The notes below the pieces were generated by a model, which saw only the letters and a program-made list of their open reading frames with translations, ran no database searches and was not told the DNA's origin. Positions 7,422 through 16,389 of a DNA stretch of 64,000 nt are shown here, in pieces. Position 1 is the first letter of the stretch; every line of letters begins with the position of its first letter. Made by a program: the position numbers and the translations under genes. Origin of the DNA: Flavisolibacter ginsengisoli DSM 18119 (lineage in GTDB: Bacteria; Bacteroidota; Bacteroidia; Chitinophagales; Chitinophagaceae); the NCBI RefSeq assembly GCF_900129295.1, contig NZ_FQUU01000009.1, forward strand, positions 62,001-126,000, given 5' to 3'.

Positions 7422-8744
7422 ATGTTTGAAAGTTTAAGTGACCGGCTCGACTCGGCGTTTAAGAATCTGAAAGGTGAAGGGCGAATTACAGACCTGAATA
7501 TAGCTGCCACCGTGAAGGAGATCCGAAGAGCCCTTGTAGATGCAGACGTAAACTATAAGATTGCCAAAGAATTCACGGACACGGTAAAGGATAAAGCCCT
7601 GGGTGAAAAAGTGCTTACTGCCATTAGTCCCAGCCAGTTGATGGTAAAGATCGTGAAGGACGAACTGGTACACCTTATGGGCGACGATGCGGCGGACTTT
7701 AATGCAAAGGGAGCCCCGGCAGTTATCCTGATAGCAGGTTTACAAGGTAGCGGTAAGACCACTTTTAGCGGTAAACTTGCCAATTATCTTAAAAAGCAGA
7801 AAAAATTATCTCCATTGTTGGTAGCAGCCGATGTGTACCGCCCAGCGGCCATGGAGCAGCTTAGAGTGCTGGGTGAGCAGATCGGTGTGGAAGTATACCT
7901 GGAACTTGAAAATAAGAACCCTGTAGAAATAGCTCAAAATGCTATTAGGGATGCGCGCAGCAAGAATAAGAATGTGGTTATTATTGACACAGCAGGTCGA
8001 CTGGCTATCGATGAAGCCATGATGACCGAGGTGGCAAACATTAAAAATGCTGTAAACCCGCAGGAAATCCTGTTTGTGGTCGATAGCATGACAGGGCAGG
8101 ATGCTGTAAACACTGCCAAGGCATTCAATGACCGCCTGGATTTCAGCGGTGTGGTATTGACCAAGTTAGATGGTGATACACGGGGCGGGGCCGCTCTTTC
8201 TATCAAATACACGGTCAATAAGCCCATTAAATTCATCAGCAGCGGTGAAAAGCTTGATACACTGGATGTCTTTTACCCTGAGCGGATGGCCCAGCGGATA
8301 TTAGGGATGGGAGATATAACCACTCTTGTGGAGAAAGCCCAGGCCCAGTTTGATGAAGAACAGGCCCGAAAGCTGGAAAAGAAGATCCGCAAGAACCAGT
8401 TTGACTTTGCTGATTTCAAGCAGCAATTGGAGCAGATCAAAAAAATGGGAAATATCAAGGATTTAATGGCCATGATCCCAGGGGTAGGTAAAGCCATAAA
8501 GGATATAGATATTAGTGATGATGCCTTTAAAGGCATTGAAGCAATCATTAACTCCATGACACCGGAAGAGAGAGCCAATCCAGACCTGATTGATGGAAGC
8601 CGCCGTAAGCGGATATCCAAAGGAAGTGGCAAAGACATTACTGAGGTCAATGCCTTCATGAAACAGTTTGAGCAAATGAGGGAAATGATGAAAATGATGA
8701 ACAAAATGCCTATGGGGCGCATGATGCCTGGCATGCGCAAGTAA
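7422..8744 (+). CDS. ffh: Signal recognition particle protein Ffh (SRP54)
   Basis: This GTPase binds signal sequences and delivers nascent membrane proteins to FtsY and the Sec machinery. It is 440 aa with the usual N, G and M domains. GTPase motifs are GLQGSGKTT (G1, ~residue 107), DTAGRL (G3) and TKLDGDTRGGAAL (G4 region). The M domain ends in a methionine-rich segment (MREMMKMMNKMPMGRMM) that forms the signal-binding groove. It is monocistronic, with terminators on both sides. The SRP RNA gene was not found in this window. Confidence 0.97.
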   Translation: MFESLSDRLDSAFKNLKGEGRITDLNIAATVKEIRRALVDADVNYKIAKEFTDTVKDKALGEKVLTAISPSQLMVKIVKDELVHLMGDDAADFNAKGAPAVILIAGLQGSGKTTFSGKLANYLKKQKKLSPLLVAADVYRPAAMEQLRVLGEQIGVEVYLELENKNPVEIAQNAIRDARSKNKNVVIIDTAGRLAIDEAMMTEVANIKNAVNPQEILFVVDSMTGQDAVNTAKAFNDRLDFSGVVLTKLDGDTRGGAALSIKYTVNKPIKFISSGEKLDTLDVFYPERMAQRILGMGDITTLVEKAQAQFDEEQARKLEKKIRKNQFDFADFKQQLEQIKKMGNIKDLMAMIPGVGKAIKDIDISDDAFKGIEAIINSMTPEERANPDLIDGSRRKRISKGSGKDITEVNAFMKQFEQMREMMKMMNKMPMGRMMPGMRK

Positions 8745-8763
8745 AATGGCCATCTTTATTTAT

Positions 8764-8800
8764 AAAAGCTCCTAAATATTGAATTTTGGGAGCTTTTTAG
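8764..8800 (+). terminator. intrinsic terminator after ffh
   Basis: A 13-bp stem (8764-8776 with 8785-8797, one G-U pair) contains AAAAGCTCC/GGAGCTTTT and runs into a T-tract. Confidence 0.88.
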
Positions 8801-9058
8801 TTTAGGAATATATTGAACCATACTGGCAACCGGGGTAATATCCGGAAAAAGGGGTAGCTATTGGCATTCATTCAATAGAAGGTGCCTTATGCTTACTTAT
8901 TTCCGGGAAAATAGCTTACTTATGGCTGGAAAGGCTTTTTATACATGGAATATTGGCCACTTAACCTTTTTATCAATTCTTTATTGCCTTTTTCCGATCC
9001 AACACTTAGATTTGCAGCTTAATAATTATTGTTTCACGCATTTAAATTTCTATTTAAG
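8801..9058. other. ffh-rpsP intergenic region, no gene seen
   Basis: This A/T-rich stretch must hold the rpsP promoter, but no perfect TANNTTTG box was found close to the rpsP start. The open frame that runs through it into rpsP is a shadow in another frame. Confidence 0.5.
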
Positions 9059-9505
9059 ATGCCAGTTAAAATCCGTTTACAAAGGCACGGGTCTAAGAAA
9101 AGACCCTTCTACTTCATTGTTGTTGCAGATGCACGCAGTCCCCGCGATGGTAAATTCATTCAAAAGTTAGGAACCTACAATCCTTTGACAACACCTGCCA
9201 CTGTGCAGCTGGATCGTCAAAAGTCATTGGAGTGGTTGCACAAAGGTGCGCAGCCTACCGATACTGTTCGTAAGATTTTATCGTACAAAGGTGTTTTATT
9301 CCTTAAGCATTTATTGCGCGGAGTATCACTGGGCTTGTTTGACGAAGCTACGGCTATGACAAAATTCCAAAGTTGGCATTCTGAGCATGAAGCTCAAATC
9401 AGAAAACGCCAGGAAGAAGCTCAACGTGAAAGAAGAGGCAGAAGAAATCCTCCTTACCAGCGCCGTGAAAGAAGACCGGCTCCTGGTGCAGGTTCTGAAG
9501 GCTAA
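9059..9505 (+). CDS. rpsP: 30S ribosomal protein S16 with basic C-terminal extension
   Basis: S16 is a small-subunit assembly protein. The start [11 protein letters not shown] at 9059 is the family's N-terminus, so the longer frame from 9029 is not used. The core (residues 1-~85) carries [20 protein letters not shown] and LGTYNP. About 60 further residues form a charged tail rich in Arg, Glu and Gln and ending Pro/Gly-rich, as in Bacteroidota S16. rimM, its frequent neighbour in bacteria, is not next to it here but 19.8 kb downstream. Confidence 0.96.
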   Translation: MPVKIRLQRHGSKKRPFYFIVVADARSPRDGKFIQKLGTYNPLTTPATVQLDRQKSLEWLHKGAQPTDTVRKILSYKGVLFLKHLLRGVSLGLFDEATAMTKFQSWHSEHEAQIRKRQEEAQRERRGRRNPPYQRRERRPAPGAGSEG

Positions 9506-9532
9506 TTCCTCATCCAAGACCTTCAAAAGATT

Positions 9533-9564
9533 AAGGTGGTCCGTTTGTCGGATCACCTTTTTTT
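9533..9564 (+). terminator. intrinsic terminator after rpsP
   Basis: An 11-bp stem (9533-9543 with 9549-9559, one G-U pair) with loop TTTGT is followed by a run of T. It cleanly ends the rpsP transcript, so rpsP is not co-transcribed with the acyl-transfer operon that follows. Confidence 0.9.
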
Positions 9565-9761
9565 ATGCCTTGAATTTTTCTGTTACTCTTTTCTTATTCA
9601 ATTATTGTTCTTATTTTACCCCCCGGCTTACACTTACCAGTTCCTTAATTACCAATGCTTATGACGACCCGCCCTACCAGTTAAGGTGAAATATTATTTT
9701 GTTTTCCTTGCTGTTGTTTATCCTTCCCTCCTTTTGAAAAACAATAACCATAACTGACCAT

Positions 9762-12614
9762 ATGAATAATTCAAACCAATTTTCATCCTTATATAATCAG
9801 TGTAGTTTAAATGTCCAGGGTTATAAAGCCTTTCCAACCCAGTGTGCTTCCATACCGTACTATGGACATTTATATTTTGGAGATAAGAAAGACCTGATAC
9901 TTCCTAATCAACAGGACAAACTGGAAAAAGTAGTTGAGTACCTTTCTTCCAGCCGGCATAAGTATCAACAATTCTTAAGACAAAAAGGGCGCTATCCTTC
10001 TTTAGATATTTATGCTTGTTTTCAACCTTTTAATGAGGCCTTTAAAGCATTTTACCCATTTATCAATTTGATAAAAGCATCAGTAAAGGATGGTGATGTG
10101 ATAGTCAACCTATGGGACAGGAGTGGCTGGACCGCAAATTTTTTAGCCGGGCTGTTTCCTAAACAACATATCATAACTGTATGGGAAGGTGATAAAGATA
10201 TCCTTGGCTACAGGGGATTTGATTACTGGATGTCGCCTCTAAGACAAACGAACCAAACTGTTTTGTTTGCTGATTTCTTAAGACCGTTACCTATTGAAGA
10301 TGGTATTGCTGCAGCAGTAATTGGCTTTGACCTCTTGCATAGGTTTCACCAGCCTGAATTATTAAGTGATATTAATAGAATTGCACAACCTGATGCACCT
10401 GTTATTTTCCCCCATGTGCACTTGACCAATAATATGCCTGAACCTTTCTTTGAAAGAGGATGTCGTCAATTACATGGAAACGATTACCAGCATCTGTTTG
10501 ACACGCTATCAAAAACTACCAACAGGAAAGGTTACATTTTTTCAGAACCATTTCTATTTAATTGGAATGACAAGAGCCTGGAATTGGAAATGAAGGCCCA
10601 ATCAGAGCCTGCACATACTGATTACAATGCATGTATTGCCTGGTTACCCAAAGGTGAAATTGTGCTCGAGGCCTGGCGAGGCCATTTAGAACCCGGATGG
10701 GAAAAAATGTATCTGTTGCAAAATCCTTTATTGGAAATAAACAACAGCTCTAAAACTATTGAACTAAATGAAAGGTCATTTGATAATACATTACTTTCCT
10801 TCCTGGACCGGCATCCGGTGTACGCCAATAGGATAAAAGAAACAATAGGCAGTTCAGTTACAACGCAAGTTATAGAGGTACTTTACTGGTCAAAACATGG
10901 CTTGCCACTCTGCGACATTATACAGAAAACAGGTGTGACAAAAGAAGAAATGATCCAGATGCTTCAAAAGTTCTGGGATATGGACCTTGCACAGGCTGTA
11001 CCTGTCAATGAAGCTGGATTCAGATTACAAACACTGCTGGGACAACAACAATACATCTTAGAAAGGTCTGAAGACAACTTACAAGCTTTTTGGAAGCAAT
11101 CTGTAAACTTTTATGGACAGCAGCAATGGGTTCAGGTTGCAGGTGAAGAAGGGCTAACCTATGATCAGGCGGATGAACTAATAGAGTTGCTCAAGAAAGC
11201 TTTAACAGCCCAGGGGTTGAAAAAAGGCGACCGTTTATTACTTTGCACAGGTCTTCATACAGAAACACTGCTATTATTTTGGGCAGCTGTTTCTATAGGC
11301 ATTGTTGTAATCCCTATCTCTCCAAAAGAATCGCCTTATCGCATAAAAGCTTTTATAGATTCACTTAAACCTTCATTCGCTTTAGTAGATCCAGGTCTAT
11401 TGGATACATTCTCAGGTGCAGGATGTAATTCAGTGATAATGACAGACCTTATTGCTGACCCATTATATAAGGAAGAAACATCTTTTCAAACCTGGCTGGA
11501 GCTTTCCATGGTAAAAGAAGTGCAGGTAGATGTTATTGATCCCTTATATAATGATGTTGCGGTTATATTGTGGACGACAGGATCCACCGGCAATCCCAAG
11601 GGTATACCTCTTACCCATCAACAGTTGATCCGGTCTGGCCGGTTAATGACTGAAACCTACCACTGGAAGAAAAATGACCGTTATTATGCGCTAGGTGGAT
11701 TGGAAGCTATGAGCGGATTACGACATGCAACTGTAAGCGTAGCTGAAGCAGGAGCCTGTTGCGTCATACCCAATAAGCATGAAACCATTTTTGATCATCT
11801 TGATACTATTATACAAGAAAAGATATCAATCATTACAGGCAACCCTGTTTTCTTCAGGCAATTGCTGTTAAGCGCAAAAGGCAAATTGAATAACAAGTCA
11901 ATACGACTGGCTCTTTGCACAGGCAATCAGCTATCAGCAGAATTAAGAGCATCCTGGAAAAAGGATACTGGCATACACATGTATAATTATTATGGGTTGA
12001 CCGAAACTTCCGGAATTTGTATTGCAGAACCTCTGAAATCTGAAATAATACATAAGGATAGTATTGGCATTCCGATAGACTCATTGATAAAGATCATTGA
12101 TGAAAATGGACAAACAGTAGAAAATGAACAGGTCGGGGAACTGTGTATCTATGGTGAAGGTGTATTCAATGGATATTACGAAAATGAAGAAGCAACCAAC
12201 AATGCATTAAAGGATGGCTGGTTCTATACTAAGGATATGGCAATTCAACATAAGGATGGTACCATAAGCCTTTGCGGCCGTATATCAAATATGGTTAAAC
12301 TTCCTACTGGTGAACGGGTTGATATTTCAGCCATAGAGGAAACATTAGTAAATCTAAAACAGCTTAAGGACTGGGCAGTTTGTGTTATTTCAAAAGAAGA
12401 GAAGGAAGACATTGGAGTTTTCTTTGTCCCGGAGGATGGCACTCAATACAAAGAGCAAACTGACATTATAAAAGAGCTCATAAGAAGTAAAATTGGCCAA
12501 TATGCAGTTCCTGCTTTAATACAACCTGTCAATTTCATCCCCAGGGGCAATCATAACAAGGTGCTCCATAAACAATTGATTGATCAATATTTTCAAAATA
12601 TCAAAATAAAATAG
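9762..12614 (+). CDS. Methyltransferase-like domain fused to AMP-forming adenylation domain
   Basis: This 950-aa protein has no signal or membrane segment. Residues ~100-230 look like a class-I SAM methyltransferase: VIVNLWDRSGWTANFLA in place of the glycine loop, then an acidic strand end (TVWEGD). Residues ~360-420 resemble a winged-helix spacer. Residues ~440-945 are an ANL adenylation domain: core A3 ILWTTGSTGNPKG (~602), A5 YYGLTETSG (~744), A7 GWFYTKDM (Lys replaces the usual Gly of TGD), A8 around GRISNMVK, A10 NKVLHK (~933). It has no carrier domain of its own and ends 7 bases before the adenylation-carrier gene. The substrate is unknown, and the degenerate SAM loop leaves methyltransferase activity uncertain. 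Confidence 0.8.
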   Translation: MNNSNQFSSLYNQCSLNVQGYKAFPTQCASIPYYGHLYFGDKKDLILPNQQDKLEKVVEYLSSSRHKYQQFLRQKGRYPSLDIYACFQPFNEAFKAFYPFINLIKASVKDGDVIVNLWDRSGWTANFLAGLFPKQHIITVWEGDKDILGYRGFDYWMSPLRQTNQTVLFADFLRPLPIEDGIAAAVIGFDLLHRFHQPELLSDINRIAQPDAPVIFPHVHLTNNMPEPFFERGCRQLHGNDYQHLFDTLSKTTNRKGYIFSEPFLFNWNDKSLELEMKAQSEPAHTDYNACIAWLPKGEIVLEAWRGHLEPGWEKMYLLQNPLLEINNSSKTIELNERSFDNTLLSFLDRHPVYANRIKETIGSSVTTQVIEVLYWSKHGLPLCDIIQKTGVTKEEMIQMLQKFWDMDLAQAVPVNEAGFRLQTLLGQQQYILERSEDNLQAFWKQSVNFYGQQQWVQVAGEEGLTYDQADELIELLKKALTAQGLKKGDRLLLCTGLHTETLLLFWAAVSIGIVVIPISPKESPYRIKAFIDSLKPSFALVDPGLLDTFSGAGCNSVIMTDLIADPLYKEETSFQTWLELSMVKEVQVDVIDPLYNDVAVILWTTGSTGNPKGIPLTHQQLIRSGRLMTETYHWKKNDRYYALGGLEAMSGLRHATVSVAEAGACCVIPNKHETIFDHLDTIIQEKISIITGNPVFFRQLLLSAKGKLNNKSIRLALCTGNQLSAELRASWKKDTGIHMYNYYGLTETSGICIAEPLKSEIIHKDSIGIPIDSLIKIIDENGQTVENEQVGELCIYGEGVFNGYYENEEATNNALKDGWFYTKDMAIQHKDGTISLCGRISNMVKLPTGERVDISAIEETLVNLKQLKDWAVCVISKEEKEDIGVFFVPEDGTQYKEQTDIIKELIRSKIGQYAVPALIQPVNFIPRGNHNKVLHKQLIDQYFQNIKIK

Positions 12615-12621
12615 ACCCCTG

Positions 12622-14448
12622 ATGTTTCAACAGTTATTTGTACAACCGCCTGCAAAAACTTTCCTTCAGACAGAAGATAAAACTTATTCTTATAAATGGC
12701 TGCAGCAAAGGATACTTCAAATAGCAGGGTTGTTTGATTCCCTTTCTCTTAAACAAGGTCAGCGCCTTGTATTGGCAATTTCAGACGACGTAGAAATGAG
12801 TACCCTTTTCTTAGCAGCACTGGCCAATGGTATTACAGTGGTAGTAGCTGATCCTGAATGGAAAGCTGCCAGGGCAAATGCAATCATAGGAAGGAGTGAA
12901 CCTGCATGTATTATTGCAGACAAATCTTCGCTTGATACTTGGAAATTGCAGTTAAACAGTAACTGCATTATTATACCTTTTTCAAAAACAAATGCAAACC
13001 GGCCAGCCTTATTATCAAGGTTTCTTCAAAAGAATAAAGCAGAAGCCAAAGAAGATAGCTTTAGCACTTTATTAGAGAAATCAGTTCCTGTTGCATCCCT
13101 ACCCGCCTCTATAGATCCTGAAACAATAGCCTATATAATATTCACGTCGGGAACTACTGCAGATTCAAAAGGCGTTGCTATTTCGCACAACAATCTTAAC
13201 GCACATCTATCTACTCTTCAAAAAGTTTATGGACTAACACAGGAAAGCAGCATACTGAATCAACTTTTATTATGCCATGCTGATGGGTGCATCCAGGGAC
13301 CGCTGTTATCCGTATATGCAGGTTGCACATGGCACCGGCCATTCAGATTCACAATTGAAAAAATACCTGCGCTCCTTGACTACTGCTATGCCAATAACGT
13401 ATCTCATCTATTCATGGTACCTGCCATGCTTAATATGCTAATACAGTTTTCTGAAAATTATGAAGACAGCTTTAGTTACCCGGCCTTTAATGCCTTAATA
13501 TCAGTATCTGCACATCTTGAAGGTCCGCTATGGGATAAATTTGAATCCATTTTTAAAGTACCCGTTTCCAATGTCTACGGGCTAACCGAAACGGTTGCTG
13601 GAAGCCTTTTTTCAGGCCCTTTACAAGAAACTTCATGCAAGTATACAGTAGGCAAGCCTGTTGACTGTGAAATAAGGATAATTAATGAACAGGGTGAGGA
13701 TGTTGGCAATGGAACGCCAGGTGAACTTCTTTTAAAAGGCCCCCATATTATGAAGTCCTACTGGCAGGATGAGAACCTTACGAATAATTATATAAAAGAT
13801 GGCTGGTTCTATACAGGTGACCTAGCCGCCATTGACGCCGAAGGATTTGTAAAAATCTGTGGACGTAAAAAGAATCTCATTATTTCAGGGGGGATAAATA
13901 TTCAACCGGAAGAAGTTACAGAATGTCTTTTACGTCATCCTTCTGTTTCAGAAGCCTGTGCTATAGGGCTACCTGACCATGTTTTTGGCGAAAAGCTGAT
14001 AGCTGCAATAGTATTGAAACCAGGCAGCAATGATTCATCCTTAGACCTGGTTAACTTCTGCAGGGAATACCTTGAAGAAAAAAAGGTACCTACTAAAATA
14101 TTTATAGTCCCGGAATTACCTAAAGGTGTCTCTGGCAAGGTTCAATTAAATGTATTGAAAGAGCAGCTTCTCCAGCTACATCCAAAAACGCATGAGATAA
14201 ATGGTGAATACCTTGACCAGGTATTAAACATTGCTTCAGAAGTCTTCCAGGTTCCAGTTTCTAATTTATCAGTGAATGATAATTCCAATACGGTAGCTGG
14301 CTGGGATTCAATGGCACACCTGGTATTTATAACAACATTGGAAGAAAATTTCAGCATCAGCTTTTCAACAGCAGAAGTCATAACTATGAACAGTATTCAA
14401 AAAGCCCTCAAACTTATAGAGCAAAAACATGTACCGGCCACAGCGTGA
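12622..14448 (+). CDS. Adenylation domain fused to acyl/peptidyl carrier protein (DltA-DltC-like)
   Basis: The protein is 608 aa. Residues ~1-510 form an AMP-forming acyl ligase: A3 IIFTSGTTADSKGVAISH (~172), A5 VYGLTETVAG (~317), A7 GWFYTGDLA (~394), A8 from CGRKKNLIISGG (~412) and A10 PKGVSGKVQLN with the catalytic Lys. Residues ~525-605 form a carrier domain with Ser563 in GWDSMAHL, the site for phosphopantetheine. It can therefore activate an acid and load it on its own arm. The ligase looks closer to acyl-CoA ligases than to D-alanine ligase DltA. It is the second gene of the operon, and its end overlaps the next frame. Confidence 0.88.
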   Translation: MFQQLFVQPPAKTFLQTEDKTYSYKWLQQRILQIAGLFDSLSLKQGQRLVLAISDDVEMSTLFLAALANGITVVVADPEWKAARANAIIGRSEPACIIADKSSLDTWKLQLNSNCIIIPFSKTNANRPALLSRFLQKNKAEAKEDSFSTLLEKSVPVASLPASIDPETIAYIIFTSGTTADSKGVAISHNNLNAHLSTLQKVYGLTQESSILNQLLLCHADGCIQGPLLSVYAGCTWHRPFRFTIEKIPALLDYCYANNVSHLFMVPAMLNMLIQFSENYEDSFSYPAFNALISVSAHLEGPLWDKFESIFKVPVSNVYGLTETVAGSLFSGPLQETSCKYTVGKPVDCEIRIINEQGEDVGNGTPGELLLKGPHIMKSYWQDENLTNNYIKDGWFYTGDLAAIDAEGFVKICGRKKNLIISGGINIQPEEVTECLLRHPSVSEACAIGLPDHVFGEKLIAAIVLKPGSNDSSLDLVNFCREYLEEKKVPTKIFIVPELPKGVSGKVQLNVLKEQLLQLHPKTHEINGEYLDQVLNIASEVFQVPVSNLSVNDNSNTVAGWDSMAHLVFITTLEENFSISFSTAEVITMNSIQKALKLIEQKHVPATA

Positions 14449-14452
14449 TACT

Positions 14453-15280
14453 ATGCCACCTTTAGGGTTATGGGCATTAGTAGGGGTGGCAACCATATTG
14501 ATCTTTTTAGCAACCTATCGTTTTATTGTTCTGGAGAAAGAAAAAGATTTTGACTCCAGGATAGCCTATATACAACACAAATCGGAAACTGCAGGAAACA
14601 GACCAGTAGTATTAATGCTGGGCACATCTTTATCAGAATACGGACTGGATAGTACAACGGAAATAGAAAAGCAAGTTAGCTGTATTAACAGGCAAAACCC
14701 CGTGATCATCAAGATCTGGAAGCCAGCGATACAGGTAAACCAAATGGTTGACAACCTTAATTATATAGCTTCTAAGCCTCCGCAATTATTGGTTATTGAA
14801 GCTAACATGTTTTGCTATGCTCCACGCATAACCATGCTGAATCAAACCCTGAGAGCGTTTTACAGCGCTTTCAGATTCGAACCTTTACATGAACCTTATT
14901 TTCCCGATAAAACACCAGAAGTTTACACACCTCATACAGGGAACATCGGGGACTTCCGGGATAAAACAGTTGACACCCTCCAATTGATCTCATTCAGAAA
15001 ATGGGCCAACCAACTACAGGCTTCAGGAACAAAGATCCTCCTGGTAAATTTTCCAATTGAAATGCAGGAGGAAATAAAGAAATGGAACAGCAGTGATACT
15101 ATTGCATTCAACCGGAACATCAGGTTTTTACAACAACAGTTAAAGTTTTTCTATTACAAACCATCATGTTACCTGGATTCAACAAACTTTATAGACAAGG
15201 CACATATGAATAAAAAAGGATCAAAGTTGTTCACTGCCATGATATGTAACTCTATAGCAAAAGCCCTGCAAGATCAATGA
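14453..15280 (+). CDS. Membrane-anchored SGNH-family protein (DltD/AlgX-like)
   Basis: A single N-terminal membrane segment (MPPLGLWALVGVATILIFLA) anchors a periplasmic SGNH domain. Block I is LGTSLSEYGLD, with the nucleophile Ser at the GTS. Block V is DKAHMN, giving the catalytic Asp and His in the D-x-x-H order. Proteins of this kind next to an MBOAT transfer acyl groups to or from envelope polymers (DltD, AlgX/AlgJ). The ATG at 14453 lies 4 bases after the preceding stop; another ATG at 14429 would add eight residues and overlap by 20 bases. It overlaps the MBOAT gene by 4 bases. Confidence 0.85.
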   Translation: MPPLGLWALVGVATILIFLATYRFIVLEKEKDFDSRIAYIQHKSETAGNRPVVLMLGTSLSEYGLDSTTEIEKQVSCINRQNPVIIKIWKPAIQVNQMVDNLNYIASKPPQLLVIEANMFCYAPRITMLNQTLRAFYSAFRFEPLHEPYFPDKTPEVYTPHTGNIGDFRDKTVDTLQLISFRKWANQLQASGTKILLVNFPIEMQEEIKKWNSSDTIAFNRNIRFLQQQLKFFYYKPSCYLDSTNFIDKAHMNKKGSKLFTAMICNSIAKALQDQ

Positions 15281-16389
15281 ATATTGAGTTTGTCTTACTC
15301 GCCATTATCTTAATAACTGCTCCAGTACTATGGAATGTATCCAGGTTCTGGCAAGGGAAGGTTATGATGATCTGCACCCTTCTTGTTTTTGCCTGGCTTG
15401 CTCCCTGGTCATTGCTCATCATGGTGCTTACCGCTTGCGCACAATGGCTAATCTGGAAGTATATGCCACCGGCATTAAAAACTACCGGGGTTCTATTAAC
15501 TATATGCCTTCCGCTGCTGGTGTTGTTATCATATAAGTTAGGACATAAGACTATCAATTGGATCATCCCCCTGGGTCTTTCCTATTATACTTTCAGACAA
15601 ATACATGCGGCATTTGAATGTTACAAAGGCATAATAAAGGTGCCCACCTTAGAGGAATACCTGCAGTACCTGCTGTTTTTACCAGTCATCCTTGTTGGCC
15701 CCATTCATCGCATGCCTGAATTTCAGCGCAGCCTGCGCCGCTTAAAATGGCAGCCCTCTGTTTTTTCAGATGGTATGGAGCGCATTTTGTATGGATTGAT
15801 TAAGATTAGTTTCCTTGGCAATTATTTATTTAGTGTCAAGTTCCCTCAATTAGCAGAGCATACTGACTCTGTTTTTATTAAACTATATATACAAACCATC
15901 GCCTTTACCGGTAATGCTTATGTGCAGTTTGCAGGGTTCTCCGACCTTGCCATTGGAATGGGATTAATATGGGGCATCAGGGTGATTGAAAATTTCAACC
16001 GTCCTTTTCTCGCTACTAATATGCAGGATTTCTGGACACGTTGGCATATCTCTTTATCTAGCTGGTGCAGGGATTATATCTTCCAGCCTATTATAGCTTT
16101 GTCCCGTAATCGCTGGATAGCCCTTATAATTTCAATGCTTGTACTTTCATTATGGCATGAAATATCACTTCGTTATATTATCTGGGGCATGGTACAGGCA
16201 GCGCTTGTTTTATTAACTGTTCAATCCAGGAAAACATTTCCCTCTCTTTCACGCTTTGTTAACCAACATCCAATAGGAAAATGGATGGGCCGTATATGGG
16301 TATTTCATTTATTTGCCTTTAGCTGTATTTTCATCGGGTATGAAAACATACATGCTGCAGGTGCACTGTTTAAACAACTATTTGGATAA
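15277..16389 (+). CDS. MBOAT-family membrane O-acyltransferase (DltB/AlgI-like)
   Basis: This 370-aa polytopic protein is of the MBOAT family, which moves acyl groups across the inner membrane onto an extracytoplasmic acceptor. The diagnostic DFWTRWHISLSSWCRDYIF contains conserved His257, and His294 in LSLWHEIS is the expected catalytic His. It overlaps the SGNH gene by 4 bases (ATGA), and its stop overlaps the next start by one base (TAATG). DltB receives its acyl group from a carrier protein, and a carrier is encoded two genes upstream, so the acyl donor is likely the carrier thioester. Confidence 0.93.
   Translation: MNIEFVLLAIILITAPVLWNVSRFWQGKVMMICTLLVFAWLAPWSLLIMVLTACAQWLIWKYMPPALKTTGVLLTICLPLLVLLSYKLGHKTINWIIPLGLSYYTFRQIHAAFECYKGIIKVPTLEEYLQYLLFLPVILVGPIHRMPEFQRSLRRLKWQPSVFSDGMERILYGLIKISFLGNYLFSVKFPQLAEHTDSVFIKLYIQTIAFTGNAYVQFAGFSDLAIGMGLIWGIRVIENFNRPFLATNMQDFWTRWHISLSSWCRDYIFQPIIALSRNRWIALIISMLVLSLWHEISLRYIIWGMVQAALVLLTVQSRKTFPSLSRFVNQHPIGKWMGRIWVFHLFAFSCIFIGYENIHAAGALFKQLFG

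Noticed and set aside
8889-9170. 93-codon frame overlapping the rpsP start
   Set aside because: It is out of frame with the clearly conserved S16 protein and has no family features of its own.
9762-14448. Non-ribosomal peptide synthetase cluster
   Set aside because: There are two adenylation domains and one carrier but no condensation, thioesterase or reductase domain, while SGNH and MBOAT genes follow at once. The dlt-like reading explains all five genes.
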